64,000 nucleotides of DNA from Peribacillus sp. Bi96 (GTDB taxonomy: Bacteria > Bacillota > Bacilli > Bacillales > DSM-1321). Shown here piece after piece: positions 53,589-63,591 of this stretch. The stretch lies in the NCBI RefSeq assembly GCF_918698115.1, contig NZ_CAKKLV010000001.1:124001-188000 (forward strand), given 5' to 3'. Numbering within the stretch: position 1 is the stretch's first letter; every line of letters starts with the position of its first letter. The position numbers and the translations under genes were made by a program. The notes beneath the pieces are model-generated. The model saw only the letters and a list, made by a program, of their open reading frames with translations. It did not search any database and was not told the DNA's origin.

Positions 53589-54290
53589 TTACTTATCTTC
53601 GACGACTATATAAACCGCTTGTATAGGGCCGTGGACGCCAACGACAAGATCCATTTCGATATCGGCAGAATTGCTTGGTCCTGTTATGAAATTAATGCAG
53701 GAAGGAACCAATTCACCTCGAGTGACTTTTGAACGAATGGCCGCTGCAGCCTGGGTCATTCGCGGAACGATGGTGCTTTTGGGGATGATGGAAACATGGC
53801 AGGAGGGAAGGAAGCTGATGGAACGGCCATGATCCTTGCTGCTGAACAAGACGACCGTCGCTGATTCTGCCAGTGTCATTTCACTGAATGTGATTCCGAT
53901 GTTAGCACTTTCAGCTTTCTCGATATTTTTTTGCCCTGCCTGATGATCCCATATATGGACACCTTTTTCCTTTAAGGTATCCGCCAAGCCATAGTCAGAA
54001 AATCGATCGTCCTTCGGGATGATCAAGGGTCCATTTCCAAGCTCCTCAATCACCTGTTTTAAACACTGCACCACTTGCTTGGAGTCGGTGAGGTGAAACT
54101 GTGTATGTACCCGTTTGCTTTGCTCCTGCAATTCCTCGACAAGATCATTTTGTGTCGCATGTTTCAAAACCTCTTTTTGGGGGGCGTGCTTCCATACGGG
54201 AACGGAGATTCCTTCCGTTATCGGAGCTCTTCCCAGGTTTTGGGCAATCTTATTTAAAAACGTCCCTTCATTATGGATGGTTCCATTCAT
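53589..54290 (-). CDS. lutC: Lactate utilization protein LutC
   Basis: 233 residues, LUD domain protein. Third subunit of the LutABC complex that oxidises L-lactate to pyruvate. The conserved LUD features include [14 protein letters not shown] (about 135-148) and GPSNSADIE followed by GVHGP near the C-terminus. The ATG overlaps the lutB stop by 4 bases (ATGA). Last gene of lutABC, ending at a shared terminator. Confidence 0.95.
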   Translation of the reverse strand: MNGTIHNEGTFLNKIAQNLGRAPITEGISVPVWKHAPQKEVLKHATQNDLVEELQEQSKRVHTQFHLTDSKQVVQCLKQVIEELGNGPLIIPKDDRFSDYGLADTLKEKGVHIWDHQAGQKNIEKAESANIGITFSEMTLAESATVVLFSSKDHGRSISFLPSCHVSIIPKSTIVPRMTQAAAAIRSKVTRGELVPSCINFITGPSNSADIEMDLVVGVHGPIQAVYIVVEDK

Positions 54291-55717
54291 GATGGTTTCC
54301 CTCCTTTTTCACGATTTTTGAACCAGTCCCGAAAGCTTTCTTTGCCTGGAGCAGGGAACTCGCGGCTTTCCGTCCACGTTTTGAGTGGTCCCGGTCCTTT
54401 TGAGATGATATCCCCCGTTTTAAAAGGAGACATCGCTGATGGGGCTATTTTGGAACCGAACTTATAAAGCATGGGAGAGGCTGCACCGATTCCGAAGGCT
54501 TTCATGGCGATCTTTTCTGATAATGGAGCCATTTTTTCCTTTTCGACGATTACCTCACGATGCTTTCTTAATAAATCGTGCAGAGGGATTTTTACCGGAC
54601 AGGCATCTGTACAGGCTGCACAAAGAGTCGAGGCATATGGAAGCTCCTTAAAATCATCATATCCTCCGAGCAAGGGAGAAAGCACGGCACCGATGGGACC
54701 CGGATAAATAGAACCGTATGAATGGCCGCCAACCTGGCGATAGACCGGGCATACATTAATACAGGCAGCACAGCGAATGCATTGAAGGACGGATTGAAAC
54801 TCGGTTCCTAAAATGGAGGAACGTCCATTATCTACGATCACAAGGTGGAATTCCTCAGGTCCGTCGACATCGCCTTCATCACGTGGACCGGTAAGTGCAG
54901 TGATGTAGCTGGTTAATCTTTGACCGACAGCGCTTCTGGTCAATAAACTGACTAGGACCTCGAATTCATCGAAAGTAGGGACAAGCCGTTCCATTCCCAT
55001 CACGGTAATTTGTGTTTTTGGAAGGGCTGTGACCAAATCGGCGTTTCCTTCGTTCGTAACCAACCCGATCGAGCCCGTGTCCGCAATCGCAAAATTACAG
55101 CCGGTAATGCCTACATCGGCGCTTAAGAAATCTTTACGGAGAACGCCCCGGACATGGGCGGTAAGCTCTTCCGGCTTTTCCGTTTGCGTATATGCAAGCT
55201 TCTCTTTAAAGACATCCCGTATTTGTTCTTTATTTTTATGGAGAGCAGGTGCGACGATATGGGAAGGGGGATCATGATCATCCACTTGTAATATGTATTC
55301 ACCAAGGTCGGTTTCAACAACATCAAGGCCAACAGCCTCTAGGGTTGCATTCAAATTGATTTCTTCCGTGACCATCGATTTGGATTTCACGACCTTTTTA
55401 GCCTTCTTTTTGATAATGACATCCTTGATGTATCCGCTTGCTTCTTCAGCCGTTTCAGCGAAAAAGACATGACCGCCCCTTTTCGAAACGTTTTCTGCAA
55501 GCTGGTGCAAATAAAAATCAAGGTTGCTAAGGACATGCTGGCGGATTTCCTGCCCAAGGGAACGCCAATCTTCCCAGCTTCCCAATTCATCAACGGCGGT
55601 CAGACGCCGTCCGTGTAATCGTTCTTGGGCACTCGATACGGCCAAGCGCATAAAATCATTTTGTATTCCTTCATCCACCCGGTCTTTAAACTTGGCAGAG
55701 CTTGTTTTCATAGCCAT
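54287..55717 (-). CDS. lutB: Lactate utilization iron-sulfur protein LutB
   Basis: 476 residues, GAGGAGGG before the ATG. N-terminal LUD domain (about 60-300, with [23 protein letters not shown]) and a ferredoxin-like region with two 4Fe-4S clusters: [14 protein letters not shown] (about 311-324) and [10 protein letters not shown] (about 361-370), then a C-terminal part with [12 protein letters not shown]. Electron-transferring subunit of the LutABC lactate oxidase. Lies 23 bases after lutA and overlaps lutC. Confidence 0.96.
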   Translation of the reverse strand: MAMKTSSAKFKDRVDEGIQNDFMRLAVSSAQERLHGRRLTAVDELGSWEDWRSLGQEIRQHVLSNLDFYLHQLAENVSKRGGHVFFAETAEEASGYIKDVIIKKKAKKVVKSKSMVTEEINLNATLEAVGLDVVETDLGEYILQVDDHDPPSHIVAPALHKNKEQIRDVFKEKLAYTQTEKPEELTAHVRGVLRKDFLSADVGITGCNFAIADTGSIGLVTNEGNADLVTALPKTQITVMGMERLVPTFDEFEVLVSLLTRSAVGQRLTSYITALTGPRDEGDVDGPEEFHLVIVDNGRSSILGTEFQSVLQCIRCAACINVCPVYRQVGGHSYGSIYPGPIGAVLSPLLGGYDDFKELPYASTLCAACTDACPVKIPLHDLLRKHREVIVEKEKMAPLSEKIAMKAFGIGAASPMLYKFGSKIAPSAMSPFKTGDIISKGPGPLKTWTESREFPAPGKESFRDWFKNREKGGKPS

Positions 55718-55740
55718 AATTTTTTCCCTCCTCGCCTTTC

Positions 55741-56457
55741 TTAAATACTATTCAGGACTTCCGCAATATGAAGCACTTTAACCGGCTGCCCCTTCCTTTG
55801 GATACGTCCGCCGATATTCATCAAGCACCCCGCATCCCCGCCAATTAAAAAATCGGCTCCGGTATCTTCAATATTGCAAACTTTCTCCTCCACCATTTGT
55901 CCGGATATATCACCCATCTTAACTGAAAACGTTCCACCGAACCCACAGCAGTTTTGAGCATCTGGAAGAGGTGTCATTTCCAGGCCTTTAACATGACTTA
56001 ACAAGATGGCAGGGGCTTCTTTCACTTTAAGCAGCCGTGTCATATGGCACGAAGTATGATAAGTTGCCTTCCCCTTAAGGGTTGCTCCAACGTCGGTTAC
56101 TTTTAAGACATCTACGATGAATTGGGTCAATTCATAGGTTTTTTCCGCCAATGAGGCTGCCTTCTTTTCCCATTCGGCATCGCCTTTGAATAGAACCGGG
56201 TATTCTTTGAACATCGCTGCACAGGAACCGGAAGGAGTTACGATATATTCAGCATGCGCAAACGTATTAATCATCTTTTTCATAGCTTCCTTCGAATCTT
56301 TCGTATACCCGCTATTATATGCCGGCTGTCCACAGCATATCTGGGATTCCGGGAAATCAATCTCGCAGCCTAATCTTTCAAGTAGCTCCACTGTTGCCTT
56401 CCCGACATTGGATTGAAATAAATCAACTAAACATGTTGCAAAGAGAGTCACTTTCAA
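55741..56457 (-). CDS. lutA: Lactate utilization protein LutA
   Basis: 238 residues from TTG 56457, with AAGGAGGAG 6 bases upstream. Two CCG domains: [14 protein letters not shown] (about 36-50) and [12 protein letters not shown] (about 163-174), with HTSCHMTRL between, as in Fe-S heterodisulfide-reductase-like subunits. First gene of lutABC. The LutR-type palindrome at 56492-56504 lies between its likely -10 (AATATA complement near 56530) and the start, so repression without lactate is expected. Confidence 0.95.
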   Translation of the reverse strand: MKVTLFATCLVDLFQSNVGKATVELLERLGCEIDFPESQICCGQPAYNSGYTKDSKEAMKKMINTFAHAEYIVTPSGSCAAMFKEYPVLFKGDAEWEKKAASLAEKTYELTQFIVDVLKVTDVGATLKGKATYHTSCHMTRLLKVKEAPAILLSHVKGLEMTPLPDAQNCCGFGGTFSVKMGDISGQMVEEKVCNIEDTGADFLIGGDAGCLMNIGGRIQRKGQPVKVLHIAEVLNSI

Positions 56458-56491
56458 TCTGAACTCCTCCTTTTTTTATTTAAGTTAACAG

Positions 56492-56504
56492 GTCATCTGA
56501 TGAC
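56492..56504. promoter_or_regulatory. LutR-type operator upstream of lutA
   Basis: A perfect palindrome, GTCATCTGATGAC, with the TCATC-N-GATGA core reported for LutR. It lies 35 bases before the lutA start and about 26 bases after a possible -10. Confidence 0.65.
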
Positions 56505-56640
56505 TGAAAAATGGAAAAAGGAAATGGCTAATATACCAATTTCCAAGAATTTTAAATGAAGAAATCATTTTCAAAATAATATATCAATTTTATCTTTGTT
56601 TGTATAGAGTTTTTTGAAAATTAAAGAAAGATCAATTATT

Positions 56641-57363
56641 CTATTGCTGATTTTTTTGGATGACCCTATCCAGTGATTCCTCTACACTTTGAAGGTGAAA
56701 CAGCATGGCATTGCGGGCTCTAGCTTCATCTTGTTCCACTATCGCATCATATATCAGGGTATGCTGCTGGTAAAGCTGTTTAAGTGTCATTTCTTCAGAA
56801 TATAGCGCAATCCGCCTGATATCACCCATTTTTTCCGTCATTAATTCAGAGACGTGGCTCATCAATGTAATCAGCAGCTCATTTTGGGAAGCGTTTGCCA
56901 CTGCAACATGGAAGGCTATGTCCGCTTTGTCACTCAGTTCTTCATCGTCCGATACCTTTTCCATATCAGAAAGCTTTTCCTTGAGTTCGCTAAGGTTTTC
57001 TTCCGTCCTTTTCTTTGCAGCCACTTCTGCCGTACCGGACTCAAGAATCTTCCGAACTTCCAGCAAATGCTTGATATTGTCTTGATCCATCAAAAGGGCA
57101 GCAGACAAGGGATGGTTCATGATAGTCGGGTCGAATGTTTTAACGAATGTTCCTTCCCCTTGTTTGATTTCAATGAGGCCCATTGAACTTAACGCACTTA
57201 ATGCTTCACGGATGGCCGGACGCCCGACTTGGAAATTTTCCGCAAGCTGTTGAATGGAATCCAATTGTTCACCTGGTTTCAGGCTACCGGACCGAATCAT
57301 TTCATAAAGTTCATCGCTGACTTCTTCATAAATTTTTTTCGGTTTTATTTTTTTATATACCAA
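56641..57363 (-). CDS. lutR: GntR family lactate-responsive repressor LutR
   Basis: 240 residues from TTG 57363 (GAGGTGC upstream); begins MVYKKIKPKKIYEEV like B. subtilis LutR. Winged helix (about 10-80, VGRPAIREALSALSSMGLIEI) and FCD effector domain (about 95-235) with metal-binding histidines (IAFHVAVANAS near 150, HVSEL, and HLQSVE near 224). It represses lutABC and probably the divergent permease gene. Similar palindromes lie on both sides of it. Confidence 0.94.
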   Translation of the reverse strand: MVYKKIKPKKIYEEVSDELYEMIRSGSLKPGEQLDSIQQLAENFQVGRPAIREALSALSSMGLIEIKQGEGTFVKTFDPTIMNHPLSAALLMDQDNIKHLLEVRKILESGTAEVAAKKRTEENLSELKEKLSDMEKVSDDEELSDKADIAFHVAVANASQNELLITLMSHVSELMTEKMGDIRRIALYSEEMTLKQLYQQHTLIYDAIVEQDEARARNAMLFHLQSVEESLDRVIQKNQQ

Positions 57364-57516
57364 GTACTAGCACCTCTATTTTCTTTGAGTTTCTCTGGTT
57401 AATATTATATAACACAAATGATCATTCACACTTCTTGAAGGGGGAAAATCACAAAAAATAAAAAAAAAATCTTGATTTTATATTTTTAATCATTTAATTT
57501 TAATGAATACTCATCA

Positions 57517-57531
57517 AGTCATCTGATGTCT
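57517..57531. promoter_or_regulatory. LutR-type operator upstream of the lactate permease gene
   Basis: AGTCATCTGATGTCT shares the TCATCTGATG core with the lutA operator, with one half-site change. It lies in the 254-base divergent gap between lutR and the permease gene. Confidence 0.55.
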
Positions 57532-57546
57532 TAGAATATTTGGATA

Positions 57547-57560
57547 TGTAAGGGTTTTCA
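57547..57560. promoter_or_regulatory. cre-like sequence in the lactate permease promoter region
   Basis: TGTAAGGGTTTTCA equals a strong CcpA site (TGTAAGCGTTTTCA) at 13 of 14 positions, but the one change hits the central CG. It may bind CcpA weakly or be a decayed site. Confidence 0.35.
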
Positions 57561-57617
57561 CCCCGAGTCAGATTTCTGAAATTTTAAAAAATTTATAGAA
57601 AATGGAGTCGAAAATGA

Positions 57618-59309
57618 ATGACATGGACACAAAACTTTACGCCGATCACCGATAATTTAGTTTTATCTTCTCTTGTCGCACTCATCCCAATTCTTTACTT
57701 TTTCTGGGCCCTTACCATCAAACGGATGAAAGGCTATATTGCAGGTCTAACGACTTTGCTTGTAGCTCTTGCAGTGGCTATATTACTATATGGAATGCCT
57801 GCAGGGACGGCAGTGATGTCTGCTTCACAAGGAGCAATTTACGGGCTGCTCCCAATCGGCTGGATAATCATCACTTCGGTTTTTTTGTACAAAATGACTG
57901 TCAAAAGCGGACAATTCAATATTATTCGTTCTTCGGTGCTTTCACTTACCGAAGACCGCCGCCTTCAGGCATTATTGGTCGCCTTTTCTTTCGGGGCCTT
58001 TTTGGAGGGTGCCGCGGGATTTGGTGCACCGGTTGCCATTTCAGCCGCGCTTTTGGTTGGTCTAGGTTTTAACCCGCTTTATGCAGCCGGGATTTGTTTG
58101 ATCGCGAACACCGCGCCGGTAGCATTCGGGGCGGTTGGCATACCGATCATCGCCATGGAAGGCCCTACTGGCATCGCCGCGATGGAGATATCAAAAATGG
58201 TTGGCCGTCAATTGCCATTCCTTTCGGCCTTCATTCCTCTTTATCTCATTTTGATAATGACAGGGTGGAAAAGGTCACTCGAAGTTCTGCCAGCCATTTT
58301 GGTTTCCGGATTTTCCTTTGCCATTACCCAGTACTTAAGTTCAAATTTCCTTGGGCCAGAGTTACCGGATATCCTCTCTGCGTTAGTGTCACTATTTGCA
58401 TTAGCGATTTTTCTTAAATTTTGGAAACCTAAAACGATCTTTCGTTTTGCTTCCGAGGAAACAGCAGCAGCAGTCGAACCATTGGATGATAGGGCCGAAG
58501 CCGAAACTACGTACACGAAAATGCAGATATTTCATGCTTGGTCCCCCTTCCTTTTGTTAACGCTTTTCATAACAATATGGGGGATGAACCCAATAAAGCC
58601 GGCGCTCTCCGGTCATTATGAAGGCAGCAATGTGCTGCTTGGCGGAATCAATGAAATCGGGAAACTATTAACCTTCCAAATCGAAGTGCCAGGTCTGCAT
58701 AACGAGATAATAGGAAGCAATGGATTGCCGATTGCCGCTTTCTATAAAATAGAACTGCTTGGAGCAGCGGGAACGGCCATTTTATTGGCTGCAATCGTCA
58801 CAAAGTTCATTGCACATATGTCTGCAAAAGCCTTTTTTAACACATTTGCCGAAGCGATGAAAGAGTTGGCAAAACCGATCCTGATGATTTCTTCCGTGGT
58901 GGCTTTTGCCTACGTGACGAATGCTTCCGGCATGTCGACTACACTCGGGATGACTCTTGCAAAATCTGGGGATTTGTTTCCGTTCTTCGCACCTGTTCTC
59001 GGCTGGCTGGGTGTGTTTATAACCGGGTCGGATACATCAGCTAATCTCCTATTCGGCAGTCTTCAAAAAGTAACGGCTCTTAAAGTGGGGATGGAACCGG
59101 TCCTGGCGCTTGCGGCGAACTCATCCGGAGGGGTCACTGGGAAGATGATTTCACCTCAATCGATAGCGATTGCTTGTGCTGCCGTTGGATTGGCTGGCAG
59201 GGAATCAGAATTATTGAGGTTCACGATCAAACATAGTTTATTCTTATTGCTGCTAGTTTGTGTGATTACTTTCTTGCAAAATGGCGTCCTTTCCTGGATG
59301 ATACCATAA
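57618..59309 (+). CDS. lutP: L-lactate (and possibly glycolate) permease, LctP family
   Basis: 563 residues, ATG 57618 with a rather distant GGAG. About 12-14 membrane segments over the full length; FGAFLEGAAGFGAPVAISAALLV-like region near residue 120 and the C-terminal GSDTSANLLFGSLQ and NSSGGVTGKMISPQS motifs identify the LctP family of lactate:proton symporters. Such permeases can also carry glycolate (E. coli GlcA/LldP), which fits the glcDF genes downstream. Divergent from lutR; a LutR-type site and a cre-like sequence precede it. LctP and LutP are both used as names. Confidence 0.94.
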   Translation: MTWTQNFTPITDNLVLSSLVALIPILYFFWALTIKRMKGYIAGLTTLLVALAVAILLYGMPAGTAVMSASQGAIYGLLPIGWIIITSVFLYKMTVKSGQFNIIRSSVLSLTEDRRLQALLVAFSFGAFLEGAAGFGAPVAISAALLVGLGFNPLYAAGICLIANTAPVAFGAVGIPIIAMEGPTGIAAMEISKMVGRQLPFLSAFIPLYLILIMTGWKRSLEVLPAILVSGFSFAITQYLSSNFLGPELPDILSALVSLFALAIFLKFWKPKTIFRFASEETAAAVEPLDDRAEAETTYTKMQIFHAWSPFLLLTLFITIWGMNPIKPALSGHYEGSNVLLGGINEIGKLLTFQIEVPGLHNEIIGSNGLPIAAFYKIELLGAAGTAILLAAIVTKFIAHMSAKAFFNTFAEAMKELAKPILMISSVVAFAYVTNASGMSTTLGMTLAKSGDLFPFFAPVLGWLGVFITGSDTSANLLFGSLQKVTALKVGMEPVLALAANSSGGVTGKMISPQSIAIACAAVGLAGRESELLRFTIKHSLFLLLLVCVITFLQNGVLSWMIP

Positions 59310-59375
59310 GTAGAATGGGGCTCCCTTTTGAAAGCCTCCATATTTTCCAAGGACATTCGAAAAGGAGGACATCTT

Positions 59376-60488
59376 ATGCAATTGGCAGCTGTCGCAGAAA
59401 AGCTAGTTCAAGAGGTTCGAAAGCTGATTGACGAAGAAATCATTATTATTGATCATGCTGGCACGATTATCGCAAGCACCGATAACAGCCGTATTGGGTC
59501 CTATCATGAAGGTGCCATACACGCTTTCAAAAATCGTGAGAAATTGATCATCAATAAACAGGATGAACGAAGTTGGATAGGGGTGAAGGCGGGAATAAAC
59601 CTACCTATTTTCTTCAATCAGGAGGCTGTTTGTGTAATTGGAATCACCGGAGACCCTAAACATGTTTCCCCCTATGCAGAACTATTGAAAAAGATGACGG
59701 AGATGTTCATTCAAGAAAGCTATCACTTTGAACAAGCGGAGTCTCAATCACGTCTGATGGAATTCTTTGTATTTGAATGGCATCAGCTGCAAAGTTTCAA
59801 TGAGCCATTCCTTCAGAAGGCGAAGCTGCTTGGGATCGATGTTCATGTAGACCGGATCATCATTCTTGGTGAATTTAATACTGAAAAAATCATTGAACCC
59901 CATGTGTGGAGAACGCTTCAAATCTACATAAAGCAGCAGCATCCATTGGATATCGCAGTGCGATGGGGGAGGAACCAGTTCGTCATTCTTTCAATAGCCG
60001 ATTTTATCGGTTCAAAAACCCAACAATTATCGAAGATGAGCCTACTTCAAAGAAAGCTAGAAGAAAGTTCCGGTTATAAAGTGAGTATAGGGGTTAGCTC
60101 TCGTACACCAGGATCCTCATTCCGGCAAGCGTTTTTTAAAGCAGAACGTTCCTTGAAAATTGCGTTCCCCTCATCGGGAATCATCTTTGATGAGGACTTG
60201 AAGCTTGAAGTCCTGCTAGATGAAGTCACTCCTGAAACAAGACATGAATATTTATCACGGACGATTTCGGATTTGCTTCCTAATGAGGAGTTGCTTAAAA
60301 CCCTTTCCATGTATTTTGCATGTGATCTATCTTTGAAGGAAACCGCTGCCGCCCTCCATATACACATCAATACTCTCCATTACAGGCTCAAGCGCATTGA
60401 AGAGATGACACGACTGAACCCTAAAAAGCTAGCTGATTTAGTTACTATGTATCTAGCACTAAGAGTATTGGATAAACCTACAAATTAA
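59376..60488 (+). CDS. CdaR family sugar-diacid-type transcriptional regulator
   Basis: 370 residues from ATG 59376, with AAAAGGAGG at 7 bases; the longer frame from 59328 has no site. N-terminal putative sugar-diacid recognition domain (about 5-135), middle GGDEF-like domain (about 145-270) and C-terminal PucR/HTH_30 helix-turn-helix (about 305-365, LKETAAALHIHINTLHYRLKRIEEM). It probably senses a hydroxy or dicarboxylic acid such as glycolate, glycerate or glyoxylate and activates glcDF, 116 bases downstream. B. subtilis ysfB-ysfC-ysfD has the same layout. Confidence 0.88.
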   Translation: MQLAAVAEKLVQEVRKLIDEEIIIIDHAGTIIASTDNSRIGSYHEGAIHAFKNREKLIINKQDERSWIGVKAGINLPIFFNQEAVCVIGITGDPKHVSPYAELLKKMTEMFIQESYHFEQAESQSRLMEFFVFEWHQLQSFNEPFLQKAKLLGIDVHVDRIIILGEFNTEKIIEPHVWRTLQIYIKQQHPLDIAVRWGRNQFVILSIADFIGSKTQQLSKMSLLQRKLEESSGYKVSIGVSSRTPGSSFRQAFFKAERSLKIAFPSSGIIFDEDLKLEVLLDEVTPETRHEYLSRTISDLLPNEELLKTLSMYFACDLSLKETAAALHIHINTLHYRLKRIEEMTRLNPKKLADLVTMYLALRVLDKPTN

Positions 60489-60604
60489 TTCTATGGAAAG
60501 CAGTAAAATCTATATGTTCATACATAGAAGGTTGAATGGTTTATTCCTTATACTTGAATCATATGAAAAATATCGAATGCAGTTTTTATATGAGGGGGAT
60601 GTAT

Positions 60605-62017
60605 ATGTTAACAAAGCAGGTTAAGCAACTACTTATTAACATCGTTGGTCAGGAAAATTACGATGAGTCGAAAGTGGAATGTCTTGTCTATTCTTATGAT
60701 GCTACACCAGGGTATCAAGCGATGCCGGATGCGGTCATTAAACCGGGCTCCGCAACCGAGGTGGCAGCCATTGTCAAGGTTTGCAACGAATACAAGGTTC
60801 CAATCGTTCCACGCGGGTCGGGGACGAATTTGAGCGGAGGCACATGCCCGACAAAGGGTGGGCTTGTCCTTTTATTCAACAGAATGAATTCATTGCTTGA
60901 AATAGATGAGGAAAACTTAACGGCGACGGTACAACCTGGGCTCATCACATTGGACTTGATATCAGCAGTAGAAGAGAAGGGATTGTTTTATCCGCCCGAT
61001 CCAAGTTCGATGAAAATCTCCACAATTGGCGGCAACATTAATGAAAACTCTGGTGGTCTGCGAGGGTTAAAGTACGGAGTCACCCGTGATTATGTCATCG
61101 GGCTTGAAGTGGTACTTCCAAATGGGGACATCATTCGTACAGGAGGCAAGCTTGCCAAAGATGTAGCCGGGTATGATTTAACGAGGCTTTTCGTCGGCTC
61201 CGAGGGAACACTTGGTATCGTTACGGAAGCGACCTTAAAACTGATTCCCATTCCGGAAACGACAAAGACGATGCTTGCCCTATATCAAGATCTGGATGCT
61301 GCAGCTCAATCAGTGGCCAAGATCATTTCAAACAAAATCATTCCGGTCACTCTTGAATTTCTGGACCGGCCGACGTTGATCGTGGTTGAGGACTTCGCGA
61401 AGATCGGTTTACCTACCAATGTGGAAGCGGTGCTGCTTATTGAACAGGATGGTCCCCCTGAAGTGGTTGACCGTGATATGAAAAGAATGGCTGATATCTG
61501 TATAGAGGAGAAGGCTGTTTCCGTGGAAATTGCCGAAACGGAATCTGACGCAGCTGCCTTGAAAACGGCTAGACGTACAGCCCTTTCCGCACTAGCACGC
61601 CTGAAGCCTACGACCATTTTGGAAGATGCGACCGTTCCCCGTTCGGAAATAGCCAAAATGGTCAGAGCGATTAATGAAATCGCCAGTAAGCATAACGTGA
61701 ACATATGTACATTCGGTCATGCCGGGGATGGGAACCTCCACCCAACTTGCATTACTGACGCTCGTGATCATGATGAAATGGAGAGAGTGGAGCTCGCTTT
61801 TGCCGACATTTTTGCCGTGGCGATCGACCTTGGCGGGACGATTACCGGAGAACATGGTGTGGGAGAGATGAAGGCCCCATATCTTGAATGGAAGTTGAAG
61901 AAAGAAGGAATTGCCGCCATGAGAGCGATAAAACAAGCATTCGATCCTAATAACATCATGAATCCCGGCAAAGTATTTGCCAAGGAGAGCAGGAAAAGGG
62001 TGGTGGTTTCTTCATGA
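60605..62017 (+). CDS. glcD: Glycolate oxidase FAD subunit GlcD
   Basis: 470 residues from ATG 60605, with GGGGGATG upstream; the longer frame from 60536 has no site. FAD-linked oxidase of the VAO/PCMH family: FAD-binding PRGSGTNLSGG (about 66-76) and DPSSMKISTIGGNINENSGG (about 132-151), with C-terminal GDGNLHP and GTITGEHGVGEMK motifs. Oxidises glycolate, and possibly D-lactate, to the oxo acid. The stop overlaps the glcF ATG by 4 bases. Confidence 0.93.
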   Translation: MLTKQVKQLLINIVGQENYDESKVECLVYSYDATPGYQAMPDAVIKPGSATEVAAIVKVCNEYKVPIVPRGSGTNLSGGTCPTKGGLVLLFNRMNSLLEIDEENLTATVQPGLITLDLISAVEEKGLFYPPDPSSMKISTIGGNINENSGGLRGLKYGVTRDYVIGLEVVLPNGDIIRTGGKLAKDVAGYDLTRLFVGSEGTLGIVTEATLKLIPIPETTKTMLALYQDLDAAAQSVAKIISNKIIPVTLEFLDRPTLIVVEDFAKIGLPTNVEAVLLIEQDGPPEVVDRDMKRMADICIEEKAVSVEIAETESDAAALKTARRTALSALARLKPTTILEDATVPRSEIAKMVRAINEIASKHNVNICTFGHAGDGNLHPTCITDARDHDEMERVELAFADIFAVAIDLGGTITGEHGVGEMKAPYLEWKLKKEGIAAMRAIKQAFDPNNIMNPGKVFAKESRKRVVVSS

Positions 62018-63339
62018 CGACCGTTCAGGAAAGGGAAACAATTGCCACTCAATTCGCGGAGAAAATGAATGAAGATGAATTATTGAATTGCATGCGCTGC
62101 GGCTTTTGCTTACCCCATTGCCCGACATATATTGAATCGGGATTAAAGGAATCCCATTCACCAAGGGGCCGGATTGCACTTATGAAAGCGGTGACGGATG
62201 GTGTGATCGAGCCAGACGAAGATGTAGAACGTTCATTAAGTCTATGCCTGGGCTGCAGGGCTTGCGAGCCTGTTTGCCCTTCTGGTGTGAAATATGGACA
62301 TCTTCTCGAAGAAGCAAGGGATATCATCCATCAGAATAAAAGGCACAGTTTCCCTGTAAAAACGATCCGAAAGGCCGTTTTTAGTGGATTATTCCCGCAT
62401 CAGGAGCGAATGCAGACGATGACTAGTTTGCTTGGCTTTTATCAAAGATCAGGCCTGCAATACATGGCCCGAAAAACGGGAGTCTTAAACATGCTTCCGG
62501 ATAATTTGGCAACCATGGAAAAAGTGCTGCCGAAAGTCCCGAAAAAATCAGAAATGAAAAATAGACCAACCGAGCTGCCTGCAATTGGCACGCTACTCAA
62601 AAAGGTGGCATTCTTTTCAGGCTGCTTAATGGATACGATGTTTTTGGAAACGAACAAGGCCACACTAAAGCTTCTTCAGCTAGCTGGATGTGAAATCGTG
62701 ATTCCAAAATCCCAGGCTTGTTGCGGAGCATTGCATGGGCACAGTGGTGAAAAAGAAGGAGCAAAGCAACTGGCCAAGCGTAATATTGAAGCTTTTGAAG
62801 CGGACGAAGTTGATTATATTATTACGAATGCCGGCGGTTGTGGGGCTTTTCTCACTGATTATGACCATTTGCTTCAGGATGAACCGGTATGGCACGATCG
62901 TGCAATCGCATTTAAGAATAAGATGAAAGATATCAGTGAAATTCTTGTTGATTTGCGTTTTCATGAAAAAGTTCGCCTGAAGCTGCCAGCTCAATCCATA
63001 ACCTTTCAAGATTCCTGTCACTTACGGAATGTAATGAATACCTCCTTGGCTCCGCGAGTTCTCCTTCAATCGATAGAAGGAATCGATTTCAGAGAAATGA
63101 AGGATGCGGATCGGTGCTGCGGCTCGGCAGGTATTTACAATATCGTTGAATCAGAGATGTCCATGAATATTCTCGACTCGAAAATGGAGCACACTAAATC
63201 GACTCAGGCGGATATAGTTGTCACGGCAAACCCTGGTTGTTTGCTGCAAATGCAATTGGGAATCGAGAGGGAAAACTTGGGGGAGTGTACGAAAGCGGTG
63301 CATATTGTGGACCTGCTAATGGAGGCCGTGGCTTTATAA
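62014..63339 (+). CDS. glcF: Glycolate oxidase iron-sulfur subunit GlcF
   Basis: 441 residues. Two 4Fe-4S ferredoxin motifs, CMRCGFCLPHCPTY (about 26-39) and CLGCRACEPVCPSG (about 77-90), then two CCG domains with SQACCGALHGHSGE (about 231-244) and DRCCGSAGIYN (about 367-377). Passes electrons from GlcD to the quinone pool. Translationally coupled to glcD. The lack of a GlcE subunit gene matches Bacillus glcDF. No convincing terminator follows. Confidence 0.94.
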   Translation: MTTVQERETIATQFAEKMNEDELLNCMRCGFCLPHCPTYIESGLKESHSPRGRIALMKAVTDGVIEPDEDVERSLSLCLGCRACEPVCPSGVKYGHLLEEARDIIHQNKRHSFPVKTIRKAVFSGLFPHQERMQTMTSLLGFYQRSGLQYMARKTGVLNMLPDNLATMEKVLPKVPKKSEMKNRPTELPAIGTLLKKVAFFSGCLMDTMFLETNKATLKLLQLAGCEIVIPKSQACCGALHGHSGEKEGAKQLAKRNIEAFEADEVDYIITNAGGCGAFLTDYDHLLQDEPVWHDRAIAFKNKMKDISEILVDLRFHEKVRLKLPAQSITFQDSCHLRNVMNTSLAPRVLLQSIEGIDFREMKDADRCCGSAGIYNIVESEMSMNILDSKMEHTKSTQADIVVTANPGCLLQMQLGIERENLGECTKAVHIVDLLMEAVAL

Positions 63340-63513
63340 TAGAAGAAAAAAGATTTCAAGCAGTATATGAAAATAATGAATAGCAGTATTTGATTAAACA
63401 TTACATTTTTAAAAATGGGGAAACCCTTGTAGAGCCTAGAATTCATTTGAAAGCACGTCCTGTGCTGAGAAAGAATTGTAAATGATATAACAAAAATGAA
63501 ATAATGATTCCTC

Positions 63514-63538
63514 GTTTACTTAGGTACATGGCGGGTAG
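63514..63538 (+). promoter_or_regulatory. Sigma-B-type promoter
   Basis: GTTTAC (63514-63519) and GGGTAG (63533-63538) with a 13-base spacer fit the general stress sigma factor pattern GTTTAA-N12-15-GGGWAW. It lies 53 bases before a general stress protein gene. Confidence 0.65.
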
Positions 63539-63591
63539 AGTTTATATAAACATCCACTAAACGAATCACAAAACCTAAGGAGGAATGTACA

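Noticed and set aside
54075-54467. Three plus-strand ORFs opposite the lutB-lutC junction
   Set aside because: They overlap in all plus frames, lack ribosome binding sites and lie antisense to two conserved, coupled genes.
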